A stretch of 64,000 bases of DNA from Thalassospira sp. HJ (GCF_000948415.1 NZ_JYII01000012.1:310001-374000); one strand, 5' to 3'. Shown: positions 25,422-33,708, counted from the stretch's first letter. Program-made: numbers and translations. The notes: generated from the letters alone by a model not told the origin.

Positions 25422-26801
25422 ATGCGTGGGGATAAGCGTTTAATGGCCGAAATTCAGAAATTGCTCGCTGATCGAACGGCGTTCTGGCGATATGCCATCA
25501 TGCGTTTTGTGTATGACAAATCCGTGCAACGCGCTGCTGGCCTGTCCTATACGACGCTTCTCGCGATGGTGCCGTTTCTTGCCATTGCGCTGACCGTGCT
25601 GTCGGCTTTTCCGGTATTTGATCAGTTCAAAGACCAGATCATGGATGTGGTCCTGAACAATTTCCTGCCCGAAACCGGCGCGCAGGTGACCGACTATCTG
25701 GGCGGGTTCCTGCAAAATACCGGGCAGATGACAGCGATCGGCACAGTCGTGCTGGGTCTGACGGCGGTGATGCTGCTTTCGGCCATCGAAGGGGCGATGA
25801 ATGATGTGTTTCGTGTCACCAGCCCGCGCAAACTGCTGTCACGTCTGGTGGTGTTCTGGACGCTTCTGACCGTCGGGCCGATGCTGCTTGGCTTGAGCCT
25901 GTCACTCGCATCATACATCTTTGCCATGCGCCATCTGGTGGGCGGAGATGCGCTTGGTGCGCAGATCGGCCAGCTTACTTTTCTCGCGCCATTTATTTTG
26001 TCGGCGATTGCGTTTTCGTTGCTGTTTATCGGCATGCCGAACCGCTCGGTCGAGATTATTGATGGTCTGGCGGGCGGCGTTGTGGCCGCCGTTTTGTTCG
26101 AAACCCTGAAGAAGGGCTTTGCGTTTTATGTCACGACCTTTCCGACCTATCAGACGATCTATGGCGCGGTGGCGATTGTACCGATCTTCCTGTTGTGGAT
26201 GTATCTGACCTGGATCGTGATTTTGCTGGGCGCGCAGGTCGCAGCGGCCCGGTCCGAATGGCGCGCGGCCCGGGCGGCCGGCCTGATCCCCGATCCGCGC
26301 GGGGCGGTGCCAGGCCACATGGAACGTATCATCGCGGTACTGCGCGTTCTGGAATATCTGCAAGGGCGTTTCCATACGGCTGCCAAACCGCCGACCTATC
26401 GCAAGATGATGCGCGAAATCAAACTGGGCGGGCGCGATTTGAACTGGGCGCTGGCAGCCTTGCGGCGTGAAAAGCTGATTGATCGGTCGGAAAACCATCG
26501 TTGGTTGCTGTCGGGGGATCTGTCACGCATTTCGCTGATGGATCTGATGACCCGTTTGGGATTGTTCCTCGATTACGACCGGCTGCTGGTGGTGCAGACC
26601 GATGGTGGTTGGCCGGTCGCCATGCGTGAACGTTTGATTGAGCTCGAAAAGAAACGCCAGACGGTTCTTGATGTGAAGGTCGGCGAGCTGCTTGATACCC
26701 CGCGCCCGGAAGACAAGATCCCCGAGCAGATCAAGAAAGACCCGGATGAGGACAAGACAGCGAGTATCGATCAAAAAGAGATGACCGATACCATCAGCTA
26801 G
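25422..26801 (+). CDS. YihY/BrkB-family inner-membrane protein
   Basis: The 459-residue product has the YihY core (about residues 30-280): RAAGLSYTTLLAMVPFLAIAL, then TSPRKLLSRLVVFWTLLTVGP and YGAVAIVPIFLLWMYLTWIV, with six or so helices. A cytoplasmic C-terminal region follows, in which TAAKPPTYRKMMREI and DLNWALAALRREKLIDRS look like a winged-helix module, then a charged tail. Once misnamed RNase BN; the true function is unknown. Starts at 25443 and GTG 25377 are possible; no strong ribosome site decides. Confidence 0.85.
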   Translation: MRGDKRLMAEIQKLLADRTAFWRYAIMRFVYDKSVQRAAGLSYTTLLAMVPFLAIALTVLSAFPVFDQFKDQIMDVVLNNFLPETGAQVTDYLGGFLQNTGQMTAIGTVVLGLTAVMLLSAIEGAMNDVFRVTSPRKLLSRLVVFWTLLTVGPMLLGLSLSLASYIFAMRHLVGGDALGAQIGQLTFLAPFILSAIAFSLLFIGMPNRSVEIIDGLAGGVVAAVLFETLKKGFAFYVTTFPTYQTIYGAVAIVPIFLLWMYLTWIVILLGAQVAAARSEWRAARAAGLIPDPRGAVPGHMERIIAVLRVLEYLQGRFHTAAKPPTYRKMMREIKLGGRDLNWALAALRREKLIDRSENHRWLLSGDLSRISLMDLMTRLGLFLDYDRLLVVQTDGGWPVAMRERLIELEKKRQTVLDVKVGELLDTPRPEDKIPEQIKKDPDEDKTASIDQKEMTDTIS

Positions 26802-26812
26802 AGCGGCCTTGC

Positions 26813-28156
26813 CTAGTCGGACGAGCGGGGGGCTTTGGCGCTGGTCATCTCCACCCGGATCGGCGCATCGCTGCTGCGCAAATGCAGATCGCGTTGCGGG
26901 AACGGGATTTCGATATTGTTTTCGATGAAGGCATCCCAGACATTGAGCAAAATCTCGCTCATGATATTGCCGCGCCCGTTTTGAGGATCATTGATCCAGA
27001 AACGTATTTCGAGATCGACCGAGTTATTACCAAAGCCGCGCATCAGGGTGTTGGGGCCGGGATTGTCGAGGACACGCGCGCATTTTGCGGCTGCCTCGTT
27101 ACATAGCTTGATCGCCAGATGCGGGTCGCAGCTATAGGCAATACCGACCGGGATTTTCAGGCGCAGCTTGACGTCCGAGTGGCTCCAGTTTTCGACCTGG
27201 GTGGTGATCAGGTCTTCATTGGGGATCAGGAATTCCGTGCCATCGCGGGTGCGGACGGCGGTATAGCGTGCTCCGAGCGACTGAATCCAGCCAAACGTCT
27301 CGCCAATCGCTATGACATCGCCCGGCTTGATCGAGCGATCGAGTAACAGGATCACGCCACTGATCAGGTTGGCGACAATGCGCTGCAGGCCAAGGCCGAT
27401 CCCGACACCAACCGCACCGCCAAAGACGGCAAGCGCGGTCAGATCAACACCAATGGTCGACAAGGCAAACAGAACCGCGACAGACAGCAGCACAAGTTTG
27501 AGAAGCTTTGCCATCAGCACCTGAACCGAGGGTGTCAGACGCTGGACCTTGCGGATGCGTTGTTCAAACAGGCGCGAGGCAAAGGACGCCACCCACAGCA
27601 ATACCGCCAGCGACAGAACAGCCTTGATGACGCCATAGACCGAAACGCGGAATTCGCCGACTTCAACCGCCAGCCCCTCAAGGATCTCAATACCCGGTTC
27701 CAGCCAGCCAACGATGTTAAGGGCGGCCAATGTCCAGGCCACCGTTGCAATCGTGCGCGACCAGACCGGATCATTGACGATGGCGGCCGCCAGACGAATG
27801 ACGATCCATGCATTGAGAAGGCTTGCCACCAACCGTATGACGTTATGGCGATAGCCCGCCTGAATGGCGATGGCATCAAGCAGCCAGATGGTGACGACAA
27901 AGATCAGCGGAAAGGCGAGGTCAGGCAAAACCTGCGCAAAGCGGCGGAAACCGGCATAGGGCAGAAGCGGTTTCCAGTCCTGCAGTTTGGAGAGCAGGGA
28001 TGCCAGCCGACCACGCAGCAAAAAGGCCGGGATGGTGGCAAGGATACAGGCGGCAATCTGGATCAGGATCGGCACCAGCAGGACATTTGCAGACAGCCAG
28101 GCGATCGCCTGTTCAAGCCACTGCAGATAGATGTCCGGATTGCTGAGCTGTTCCAT
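26813..28156 (-). CDS. Mechanosensitive ion channel, MscS family
   Basis: A 447-residue membrane protein. Several N-terminal helices (about residues 20-225) precede the MscS core: pore helix TALAVFGGAVGVGIGLGLQR, then VANLISGVILLLDRSIKPGDVI and the beta domain ETFGWIQSLGARYTAVRTRDG, IPNEDLITTQVENWSHSD. It should open on membrane tension to release solutes during osmotic downshock. The ATG at 28156 follows CAGGGA by six bases; a TTG at 28192 is less likely. It is convergent with the YihY gene, 11 bases apart. Confidence 0.92.
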   Translation of the reverse strand: MEQLSNPDIYLQWLEQAIAWLSANVLLVPILIQIAACILATIPAFLLRGRLASLLSKLQDWKPLLPYAGFRRFAQVLPDLAFPLIFVVTIWLLDAIAIQAGYRHNVIRLVASLLNAWIVIRLAAAIVNDPVWSRTIATVAWTLAALNIVGWLEPGIEILEGLAVEVGEFRVSVYGVIKAVLSLAVLLWVASFASRLFEQRIRKVQRLTPSVQVLMAKLLKLVLLSVAVLFALSTIGVDLTALAVFGGAVGVGIGLGLQRIVANLISGVILLLDRSIKPGDVIAIGETFGWIQSLGARYTAVRTRDGTEFLIPNEDLITTQVENWSHSDVKLRLKIPVGIAYSCDPHLAIKLCNEAAAKCARVLDNPGPNTLMRGFGNNSVDLEIRFWINDPQNGRGNIMSEILLNVWDAFIENNIEIPFPQRDLHLRSSDAPIRVEMTSAKAPRSSD

Positions 28157-28281
28157 ATGATCCCTGATAAGCGGTTTCGTTCTTTGCGACAAAGTGCGTT
28201 AAAACAATATGGTAACACGAAACGCGATTAACAGGCACAGTCTGTACGCAAGTTCCGGGCACGCAATGCGGAGCCCAAGAA

Positions 28282-28305
28282 AAAAGCCGGCATATGCCGG
28301 CTTTT
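28282..28305. terminator. Terminator downstream of the DnaJ-type gene
   Basis: AAAAGCCGGC-AT-ATGCCGGCTTTT is a near-continuous palindrome with A and T tracts at both ends, lying directly after the DnaJ-type stop on the minus strand. Confidence 0.88.
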
Positions 28306-28315
28306 GTGGGGGTGT

Positions 28316-29248
28316 TTAGCGTGCCTTGTAGGGGTGCTTTTCAGACCAGTCCTTGATGAACTCGATCAATTCTTCATCGCGTTCTTCGGGCAGCTTGACC
28401 GTCAGGTGCACATACTGATCACCGCGTTTGTTGCCACGGTCATAGGGTGCGCCCTTGCCACGCAGGCGTAACTTGGTGCCGCTATTGGCGTTGGCCGGCA
28501 GCTTCATATTGACCTTGCCATCGACAATCGGCACTTCGATCGAACCGCCGAGGATGGCTTCTGACAGGCTGATCGCCAGATCACAATGGATGTCATTGCC
28601 CTGACGGCGGAAGGTTTTGTCGGGATGAACATGCAGCTTGATCAGCGCGTCACCCGCTTCGCCACCATTCATGCCAGCCATGCCCTGACCCTTCAGGCGC
28701 AGCGTCTGTTCGTTCTCGCTTCCGGGCGGAATGCGGACTTCAAGGCTTTTGCCACTGGCAAGGTTGATGCGTTTGGTCGTGCCCAGAATGGCCTCGGAAA
28801 AATCAAGGCTGAGCTCATAGGAGATGTTCGGGCCCTTGACCTTTTTGGGTTTGCGTTCCCCGCCAAAGCCACCGAAACCGCCGCCACCACCACGACCGCG
28901 TCCCTTGCCGAAAATCTCGTCAAAGATGTCTTCTGCATTGGCACCGGAAAAGCCGCCAAACGGATCACCGCCACCAAAGCCGCCACCGGCATGTCCGCCG
29001 CCGCCACGGGCAAACGGGCTGGTTTCGCGGCCATCGACGTCGATTTCACCATTGTCGAACTTCTTGCGGCGTTCCGCATCGCCCAACAGATGGTAGGCGC
29101 TTGATACCTTTTTGAAGCGTTCTTCGATTTTGGCATCGCCCGGATTCACATCGGGATGGAGTTCGCGCGCCAGTTTGCGATAGGCCTTTTTGATTTCGTC
29201 CTGACTGGCGGTTTTGGCGACGCCAAGAGTCTTGTAGGGATCCTGCAT
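28316..29248 (-). CDS. Class B DnaJ/CbpA-like co-chaperone
   Basis: A 310-residue J-protein. J domain at 1-70 (DPYKTLGVAKTASQDEIKKA and the HPD motif in ELHPDVNPG). A Gly/Phe/Arg-rich linker (about 80-130) follows, then two beta-sandwich substrate-binding domains (ISYELSLDFSEAILGTTKRI; CDLAISLSEAILGGSIEVPI). The zinc finger of class A DnaJ is absent, as in CbpA. It should stimulate DnaK and may bind DNA. Start at 29248 is standard. A terminator follows the stop. Confidence 0.92.
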   Translation of the reverse strand: MQDPYKTLGVAKTASQDEIKKAYRKLARELHPDVNPGDAKIEERFKKVSSAYHLLGDAERRKKFDNGEIDVDGRETSPFARGGGGHAGGGFGGGDPFGGFSGANAEDIFDEIFGKGRGRGGGGGFGGFGGERKPKKVKGPNISYELSLDFSEAILGTTKRINLASGKSLEVRIPPGSENEQTLRLKGQGMAGMNGGEAGDALIKLHVHPDKTFRRQGNDIHCDLAISLSEAILGGSIEVPIVDGKVNMKLPANANSGTKLRLRGKGAPYDRGNKRGDQYVHLTVKLPEERDEELIEFIKDWSEKHPYKAR

Positions 29249-29422
29249 TTACTGACCGGTTCCAGAAACAATAAGCACGTAAGCTAGATTACACGTTGGG
29301 TTCATTATTAGATCATGCGGGGCAAAAGATGAACCATTTTGCCGCAGATGATCCGAAACAACGGGAAATGTCGGGTGAGAGGGTGTTTGGGCTCTGATCA
29401 CCCGAACCAATGTGCAGATATG

Positions 29423-29456
29423 AAAAGGCGGCGCAGATCGCAAGGACCGCACCGCC
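29423..29456 (-). terminator. Terminator of the glycine-zipper lipoprotein gene
   Basis: On the minus strand GGCGGTGC pairs with GCGCCGCC through one wobble and is followed by TTTTCATAT. Confidence 0.6.
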
Positions 29457-29482
29457 TGTCATTTCAGATTTTTAAAAGACGC

Positions 29483-29510
29483 TTAGTTCACGACTTTTAG
29501 TTCACGACTT
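29483..29510. repeat. 14-bp tandem duplication at the lipoprotein stop codon
   Basis: TTAGTTCACGACTT occurs twice without a gap (29483-29496, 29497-29510). The second copy holds the last codons and stop of the minus-strand gene; the first repeats them downstream. Confidence 0.9.
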
Positions 29511-29973
29511 TCCAGCTGCCATCCGGCTGACGGCATGCAGTGCCATAGGCGGTTTCTTCCTGGCCGCCAATCATGACCGTCTGCTGGTATTCGCGGCAGT
29601 ATTCCTGGGTCTTGGGTTCCTGATAGGTGCGGGTCGGGGTAACCGTACCCTGAACACCGGTATCCGGGTTCTGCCAGGTGGTGGTCTGACCTGTCGGGGT
29701 GGCTTCGAGGGTGCGCTGGGTGTTTTGTGCCATGATGGCGCGGTCGGCATTATCAAGCGATTTGCCGACTTCGCTGCCGATGAAGGCACCTGCAAGCGTC
29801 CCAAGGGCAACACCGACCAGCTGGCCGCTGCCTTTACCGAACTGCGCACCTGCGACGGCGCCACCGACGGCACCCAAAAGCGTACCGGCCGTTTGTTTCT
29901 GACCCTGATCCTGGGCACAGCCGGCGATGAAAGCGGTCATGATGACCGGAATAACGATATGACGGAATTTCAT
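29497..29973 (-). CDS. Glycine-zipper outer-membrane lipoprotein
   Basis: The 158-residue protein starts MKFRHIVIPVIMTAFIAGC, a signal peptide with lipobox IAGC. The mature part has a glycine-zipper membrane segment (GTLLGAVGGAVAGAQFGKGS, then VGVALGTLAGAFIGSEVGKS, about 35-77) as in Rickettsia 17 kDa and SlyB-like proteins. The C-terminal part (about 100-158) carries YCREYQQTVMIGGQEETAYG and CRQPDGSWKVV, the common surface-antigen-2 ending. Likely an outer-membrane structural lipoprotein. ATG at 29988 would add five residues. Confidence 0.87.
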   Translation of the reverse strand: MKFRHIVIPVIMTAFIAGCAQDQGQKQTAGTLLGAVGGAVAGAQFGKGSGQLVGVALGTLAGAFIGSEVGKSLDNADRAIMAQNTQRTLEATPTGQTTTWQNPDTGVQGTVTPTRTYQEPKTQEYCREYQQTVMIGGQEETAYGTACRQPDGSWKVVN

Positions 29974-30101
29974 GTTTAATTTGCCCATATTGTCTTTACA
30001 GTCCCAACCGATATGCTTTGCATATATATACTGATCCAACGTTGTTGCTGCCACCGTAGTTCCGAAATAAATGATTTTCCCGGCAACAAAACCAATCAGC
30101 T

Positions 30102-30115
30102 AAAGGAATTCCTTT
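30102..30115 (+). promoter_or_regulatory. Palindrome over the pdxH ribosome site
   Basis: AAAGGAATTCCTTT is a perfect 14-base palindrome containing the AAGGA ribosome site, ending five bases before the pdxH start. Confidence 0.4.
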
Positions 30116-30119
30116 CGCA

Positions 30120-30740
30120 ATGAACGAAAAAAATGCGCCAAAAATGGGGCATGAACCCCACGATGCCCCGTTCGAGATGTTCGAAACATGGTTTTCGGAT
30201 GCCAAAAAGGCGGAAAGTGCCTATCCGGATGCGATGACGCTGGCAACGGCGGATGCGCAAGGCCGTCCGTCCGCCCGGATCGTGTTGCTCAAGGATTTCG
30301 ATCCGAACGGTTTTGTGTTCTACACCAACTATGAAAGCCGCAAGGGTGATCAGTTGGCCGAGAACAGTTTTGCAGCGCTTTGCTTCCACTGGAAGACGCT
30401 TGAAAAATGCGTGCGGATTGAGGGCAAGGTTGCAAAGGTCGATGCCGCCGAGTCTGATGAATATTTCGCATCGCGGGCGCGGGGCAGCCAGTTGGGTGCC
30501 TGGGCATCGATCCAGTCACGCCCGATGAGTGGCCGGTTCGATCTGGAAAAAAGGGTTGCGGAATTTACCGCCAAGTTTGGTCTCGGCAAGGTGCCGCGTC
30601 CCGATCATTGGGGCGGGTTCCGTCTTGTCCCGGATCGCATTGAGTTTTGGGCAGAGGGCAAATTCCGCCTGCATGATCGCAAGCTGTTCACCCGCGATGA
30701 CGCGGATAGCGGCTGGGATACCCAAAAGCTGTTTCCGTAA
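30120..30740 (+). CDS. pdxH: Pyridoxamine 5'-phosphate oxidase
   Basis: A 206-residue FMN enzyme. Visible are ATADAQGRPSARIVLLKDFD, FVFYTNYESRKGDQL with FMN phosphate-binding residues, SRGSQLGAW-like ARGSQLGAWASIQS, and the C-terminal HWGGFRLVPDRIEFWAEG, then RLHDR. It oxidises PNP or PMP to pyridoxal phosphate in the cytosol. Length is normal. The ATG is preceded by AAGGAA inside a perfect palindrome. PLP is the cofactor of HemA encoded 6 kb away, but no operon link exists. Confidence 0.96.
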   Translation: MNEKNAPKMGHEPHDAPFEMFETWFSDAKKAESAYPDAMTLATADAQGRPSARIVLLKDFDPNGFVFYTNYESRKGDQLAENSFAALCFHWKTLEKCVRIEGKVAKVDAAESDEYFASRARGSQLGAWASIQSRPMSGRFDLEKRVAEFTAKFGLGKVPRPDHWGGFRLVPDRIEFWAEGKFRLHDRKLFTRDDADSGWDTQKLFP

Positions 30741-30772
30741 GGATAAGAAGTATAAGGCAGTAGCCGAAAAAC

Positions 30773-30808
30773 AAAAACGCACAGGGCGGGAACCTTGTGC
30801 GTTTTTTT
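30773..30808. terminator. Bidirectional terminator after pdxH
   Basis: AAAAACGCACAGG and CCTTGTGCGTTTTTTT form a stem with one bulged base and A/T tracts on both sides, between convergent pdxH and the ArsR-type gene. Confidence 0.87.
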
Positions 30809-30829
30809 ATCGGCCCTTGGTCGACTTTA

Positions 30830-31138
30830 TTAGGCGACGGTTTCCGGCGGACAGAAGGTGTCCTGCAGGACAGCAATGATTTTCATGATGTCCGGATTGG
30901 CCAGCGAATAATAAATCGTTTGCGCGTCGCGGCGTGTTTTTACAAGTCCTTCGCGACGCAGGCGGGCAAGGTGCTGGGACAGGGCAGACTGTTTGATGCC
31001 CAGTTCGTTTTCCAGCGTGCCAACGGATTTTTCATTCTCGCCGAGCGAGCACAGAATCAGCAGGCGCCATTCATTGCCCAGCGTTTTGAGAAATTCTGCT
31101 GCTTCACGTGCATTGTCGTGCAGTGCGTTATAGTCCAT
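30830..31138 (-). CDS. ArsR-family regulator, SqrR/BigR-like (copy 2)
   Basis: A 102-residue paralogue of the regulator at 2437-2754. Recognition helix KQSALSQHLARLRREGLV (about 49-66) and wing KTRRDAQTIYYSL are nearly the same. Cysteines in LILCSL (about 30) and LQDTFCPPE (about 96) match the two persulfide-sensing cysteines of SqrR/BigR. No arsenic or metal motif is present. I infer a sulfide, persulfide or redox sensor. No sulfur gene is adjacent. The upstream region carries a MITE-like element that begins 39 bases before its start, which may affect its promoter. Confidence 0.85.
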   Translation of the reverse strand: MDYNALHDNAREAAEFLKTLGNEWRLLILCSLGENEKSVGTLENELGIKQSALSQHLARLRREGLVKTRRDAQTIYYSLANPDIMKIIAVLQDTFCPPETVA

Positions 31139-31176
31139 CCGCGAGTAACCCCGTTCTTATCTCCGCACGTCAAGTG

Positions 31177-31443
31177 TAGGGTCAGGACCCATTAATTAGG
31201 TTTGAATGGTCGCTCAGATTTGTGCGGATACGCGAAGCAACACAGTAGGAAGATATCTATCTTTCAAGGTGTTGCGACAAAGTAGCCCGTGCAAATCTGA
31301 GCGATCCGAAGGACAGAGCTTATATTTGCAAACTCCTGCGTCAAACACCTTAAGCGGGATACCAACCCGCTTTGCGGCATTTTCCTTGGATTTCACAAAT
31401 TTAAGCTCTGCCATTCCAATCAAATTAATGGGTCCTGACCCTA
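31177..31443. mobile_element. MITE-like element with 21-bp inverted ends
   Basis: Bases 31177-31197 and 31423-31443 are exact reverse complements; the arms read TA then GGGTCAGGACCCATTAATT. If the outer TA is the target duplication, the element is 263 bp with 19-bp ends, as in IS630/mariner-type MITEs. Inside, CGCTCAGATTTG (31211-31222) is repeated inverted at 31292-31303. No transposase is encoded. GGGTC-AG-GACCC in each end is itself palindromic. The family assignment is uncertain. Confidence 0.7.
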
Positions 31444-31727
31444 GTGTGTCTTGTACGCCGGTTCCTACCCAAGAGAATAATAATCCCGATATCCAAAGCG
31501 CCATCGTAATCGCTGGCATTCATGTTACAATCATTTTATGCGCGGTTGATCGAGAAAAACCGAACCGCCACCGACAAAATATAGGAATAATAATAACTTT
31601 CGCAAATTTTTGATCTTGAACAAAGAATGTCGAGGCAAAAGATCTCAAGCTGCATGGGTATGTGGTCATTAGCAGACCAAATTTCGAGCAGGTTCAATAA
31701 CCTGTTGGACAGTCGGGAGTAATTAAA
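31444..31727. other. Leader region of the first universal stress protein gene
   Basis: AT-rich and without a convincing gene. CAGGTT-CAAT-AACCTG at 31689-31704 is a perfect small palindrome just upstream of the ribosome site GGGAG (31715-31719). Confidence 0.45.
31689..31704. promoter_or_regulatory. Palindrome in the usp leader
   Basis: CAGGTT and AACCTG are exact inverted arms around CAAT, about 24 bases before the start codon, a good position for a repressor site or mRNA hairpin. Confidence 0.4.
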
Positions 31728-32585
31728 ATGGCAATTCGCACAATTCTGGCCCCGGTAGCAGGCACAGCGATCGATGAACGCGTGATGGCAACGGCTTTCA
31801 AGCTGGCCAAAACGTTTGATGCTCATCTCGAAGCGCTGTTTGTCGCTGCCGAACCGCAAGACGCCATCCCGATTGTCGGCGAGGGCATGTCGGGCCTGAT
31901 CATCGAAGAAATGATCCAGGCCGCGGCAAAGGAAACCGAAAAGCGCGAAGCCAGTGGCAAGGTCAGCTATCAGGCGGCGGTAAAGGATTCCGGTGTTGAA
32001 GAAACCAACACGCCAACATCGGTTGCCAAGCCGACCTGCACCTGGCGCAAGGATAGTGGTCGCGAAGACGAAACGGTGGCACGCCGCGGGCGCCTGTTTG
32101 ATCTTGTCGTGATTGGCCGTGACCCCAAAGAAGCATCTGCGTCGCTGACCTTTGACGCCGCACTGATGGAAACCGGGCGTCCGATCCTTGTGGCCCCGGA
32201 ACGTGCACCGGCAACAATCGGCGAGAAAGTCATGATTGCCTGGAATGGCGGGATCGAAGCCGCACGCGCGGTAACCTCGGCCATGCCGATGCTGCGCAAT
32301 GCCAAGGAAGTCACGATCGTTAGTGTCGGTGAAGTTCCCTATGGCCGCGCCTGCGCCAAGGCCTTGGCGGAACAATTCAGCTGGCATGGAGTCGAAGCCG
32401 CCGTTGTTGAATGCCCGGAAGCCGGACAGGTTTCTAATACCTTGATTTCCGAGGCGGAAAAATGCGGTGCCGATACCATCGTTCTGGGTGCCTACAGCCA
32501 TTCACGCTTTAAGGAAATGATCCTTGGCGGTGTGACACAGGATATGTTGGTAAAATGTGCCTTGCCGTTATGGATAATGCACTAG
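31728..32585 (+). CDS. Universal stress protein, tandem-domain (copy 1)
   Basis: A 285-residue protein with two Usp-like halves. The first starts IRTILAPVAGTAIDERVMATA; the second is marked by GEKVMIAWNGGIEAARAVTS and ends LGAYSHSRFKEMILGGVTQDM. The C-terminal GGVTQ stretch is shared with the second tandem Usp at 37850-38692. Usp proteins bind ATP or AMP and are induced by starvation and oxidative stress. The gene follows the MITE-like element and is ended by a strong terminator. Confidence 0.87.
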   Translation: MAIRTILAPVAGTAIDERVMATAFKLAKTFDAHLEALFVAAEPQDAIPIVGEGMSGLIIEEMIQAAAKETEKREASGKVSYQAAVKDSGVEETNTPTSVAKPTCTWRKDSGREDETVARRGRLFDLVVIGRDPKEASASLTFDAALMETGRPILVAPERAPATIGEKVMIAWNGGIEAARAVTSAMPMLRNAKEVTIVSVGEVPYGRACAKALAEQFSWHGVEAAVVECPEAGQVSNTLISEAEKCGADTIVLGAYSHSRFKEMILGGVTQDMLVKCALPLWIMH

Positions 32586-32651
32586 GCGCTGTGGCTCAGC
32601 TAAGCTGCTGATTTCGCGAAATTATGTTACCTATCTGATGGTATATTGTTG

Positions 32652-32678
32652 AAAAGGCGCATTTTCATGCGCCTTTTT
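32652..32678 (+). terminator. Terminator after usp copy 1
   Basis: AAAAGGCGCA and TGCGCCTTTTT form a 10-bp stem with a six-base loop and a T tail. Confidence 0.92.
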
Positions 32679-32793
32679 CTTGTTGCACTCGCGAACAAAT
32701 CGCGAGAGGGTTACAGAAATAAGAAAGTGACGAAACCCCGATTAACGAGGCGTTTCGCATAGTGGAAAAGAAACGTCTGGCAGGGGAAGTCCC

Positions 32794-32979
32794 ATGTTGT
32801 CTTTACGCGATATCATTGATTTCGCTTCCATGTCCGAAGATCTCGCTCAGGAACTCAACAATCCGAATGTTGGCCTGCCCGATCTTGGCGCGGTGGTTGC
32901 CGGTCAAACCGGTCTTGGTGGTGCGCTGCGTGCTTGCGCTGCAACACCGTGTGCCGCAAACGACGTCGAAAGCGAATAA
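32794..32979 (+). CDS. Small protein of unknown function (61 aa)
   Basis: I do not recognise this product. The ATG follows a good ribosome site (AGGGGAA, five bases). The N-terminal half (LRDIIDFASMSEDLAQELNN) looks like an amphipathic helix; the C-terminal half is Gly/Ala-rich with two cysteines (RACAATPCAA). No membrane helix or signal peptide is apparent. Codon choice resembles the neighbouring genes. It is flanked by terminator-like hairpins on both sides (32652-32678 and 32982-33018), so it looks like a complete monocistronic unit. It could still be a chance frame. Confidence 0.55.
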   Translation: MLSLRDIIDFASMSEDLAQELNNPNVGLPDLGAVVAGQTGLGGALRACAATPCAANDVESE

Positions 32980-32981
32980 GA

Positions 32982-33018
32982 CCAATCAGGCCAAAACATG
33001 TTTGGCTGGCCTGATTGG
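32982..33018. terminator. Strong hairpin between the small gene and the SRAP gene
   Basis: CCAATCAGGCCA and TGGCCTGATTGG form a perfect 12-bp stem around 13 bases. T-rich sequence is weak on both sides, but the position between convergent genes fits a terminator. Confidence 0.7.
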
Positions 33019-33024
33019 CACATC

Positions 33025-33708
33025 TCATTTTGAAAACAGATCAATCTGGTTTGTTGCCGGATCGGGTTTGGCCTTGGTGTTTTCATCCGGTTCTTCCTGC
33101 CAGGACAGAACGTGATCGGGCAGCGGGCCCAGCATATATCCCAGATCATTGAAATCCGTCGTTGGATCAAGCCAGTCCGTCAGATGATTAGGGCCGATCA
33201 CGGCCGGCATCCTGTTGTGAATATGGGCAATCGCGCCCGATGGGGCACAGGTAATGATGGCTGCTTCGCGCCCGTTTTCGAGACCGGCAAACAGAAACGG
33301 TTGATGATCGGGCAGGGTGATGCGGTTCTTGTGCTTTGCTGTACCATCCTTGCGCCATTCATACCAGCCATTGGCCGGGATCAGACAGCGGCGGTTCAAA
33401 AGGGGCCGGAAGGTCGGCTTTTCACTCAGCGTCTCCGCACGCGCATTGATCATCGGGCTGTTAAGCCCCGGCACTCCAAGCCCCCAATAACGAATGCCGG
33501 CCTTGCGATGGGGCAGGATGACGGCAATCGGATCGGTCGGGCGGCGTGTGCCGGTCAGGCTGTCAAAGGCGGCTTCTTCATCCTCGTCGCCGTTTTGGGC
33601 CTCGTTGATCCCGTCTGGCAGCGGCATGCGCATAATGTCTTCCATTTCCAGCCCAAGCTGGACCTGAAAGGCCCGGATATCACTGTTCAGATCAAAGCGG
33701 CTGCACAT
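33025..33708 (-). CDS. SRAP/HMCES-family abasic-site DNA-protein crosslinker (YedK-like)
   Basis: The 227-residue protein starts MCSRFDLN; Cys2, exposed after methionine removal, is the residue that forms the thiazolidine crosslink to abasic sites. Later motifs are NARAETLSEKPTF, PANGWYEWRKDG with the active-site glutamate, and HNRMPAVI with the catalytic histidine. YedK/HMCES shields abasic sites in single-stranded DNA. The frame extends upstream to 33756, but only 33708 puts Cys at position 2. Length and motifs are complete. Confidence 0.94.
   Translation of the reverse strand: MCSRFDLNSDIRAFQVQLGLEMEDIMRMPLPDGINEAQNGDEDEEAAFDSLTGTRRPTDPIAVILPHRKAGIRYWGLGVPGLNSPMINARAETLSEKPTFRPLLNRRCLIPANGWYEWRKDGTAKHKNRITLPDHQPFLFAGLENGREAAIITCAPSGAIAHIHNRMPAVIGPNHLTDWLDPTTDFNDLGYMLGPLPDHVLSWQEEPDENTKAKPDPATNQIDLFSK

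Noticed and set aside
31206-31613. Frames on both strands across the MITE-like element, including one at 31214-31519
   Set aside because: They cross the element border and show no transposase motif.
31536-32501. Minus-strand frame of 321 codons opposite usp copy 1
   Set aside because: Shadow of the Usp gene on the plus strand.
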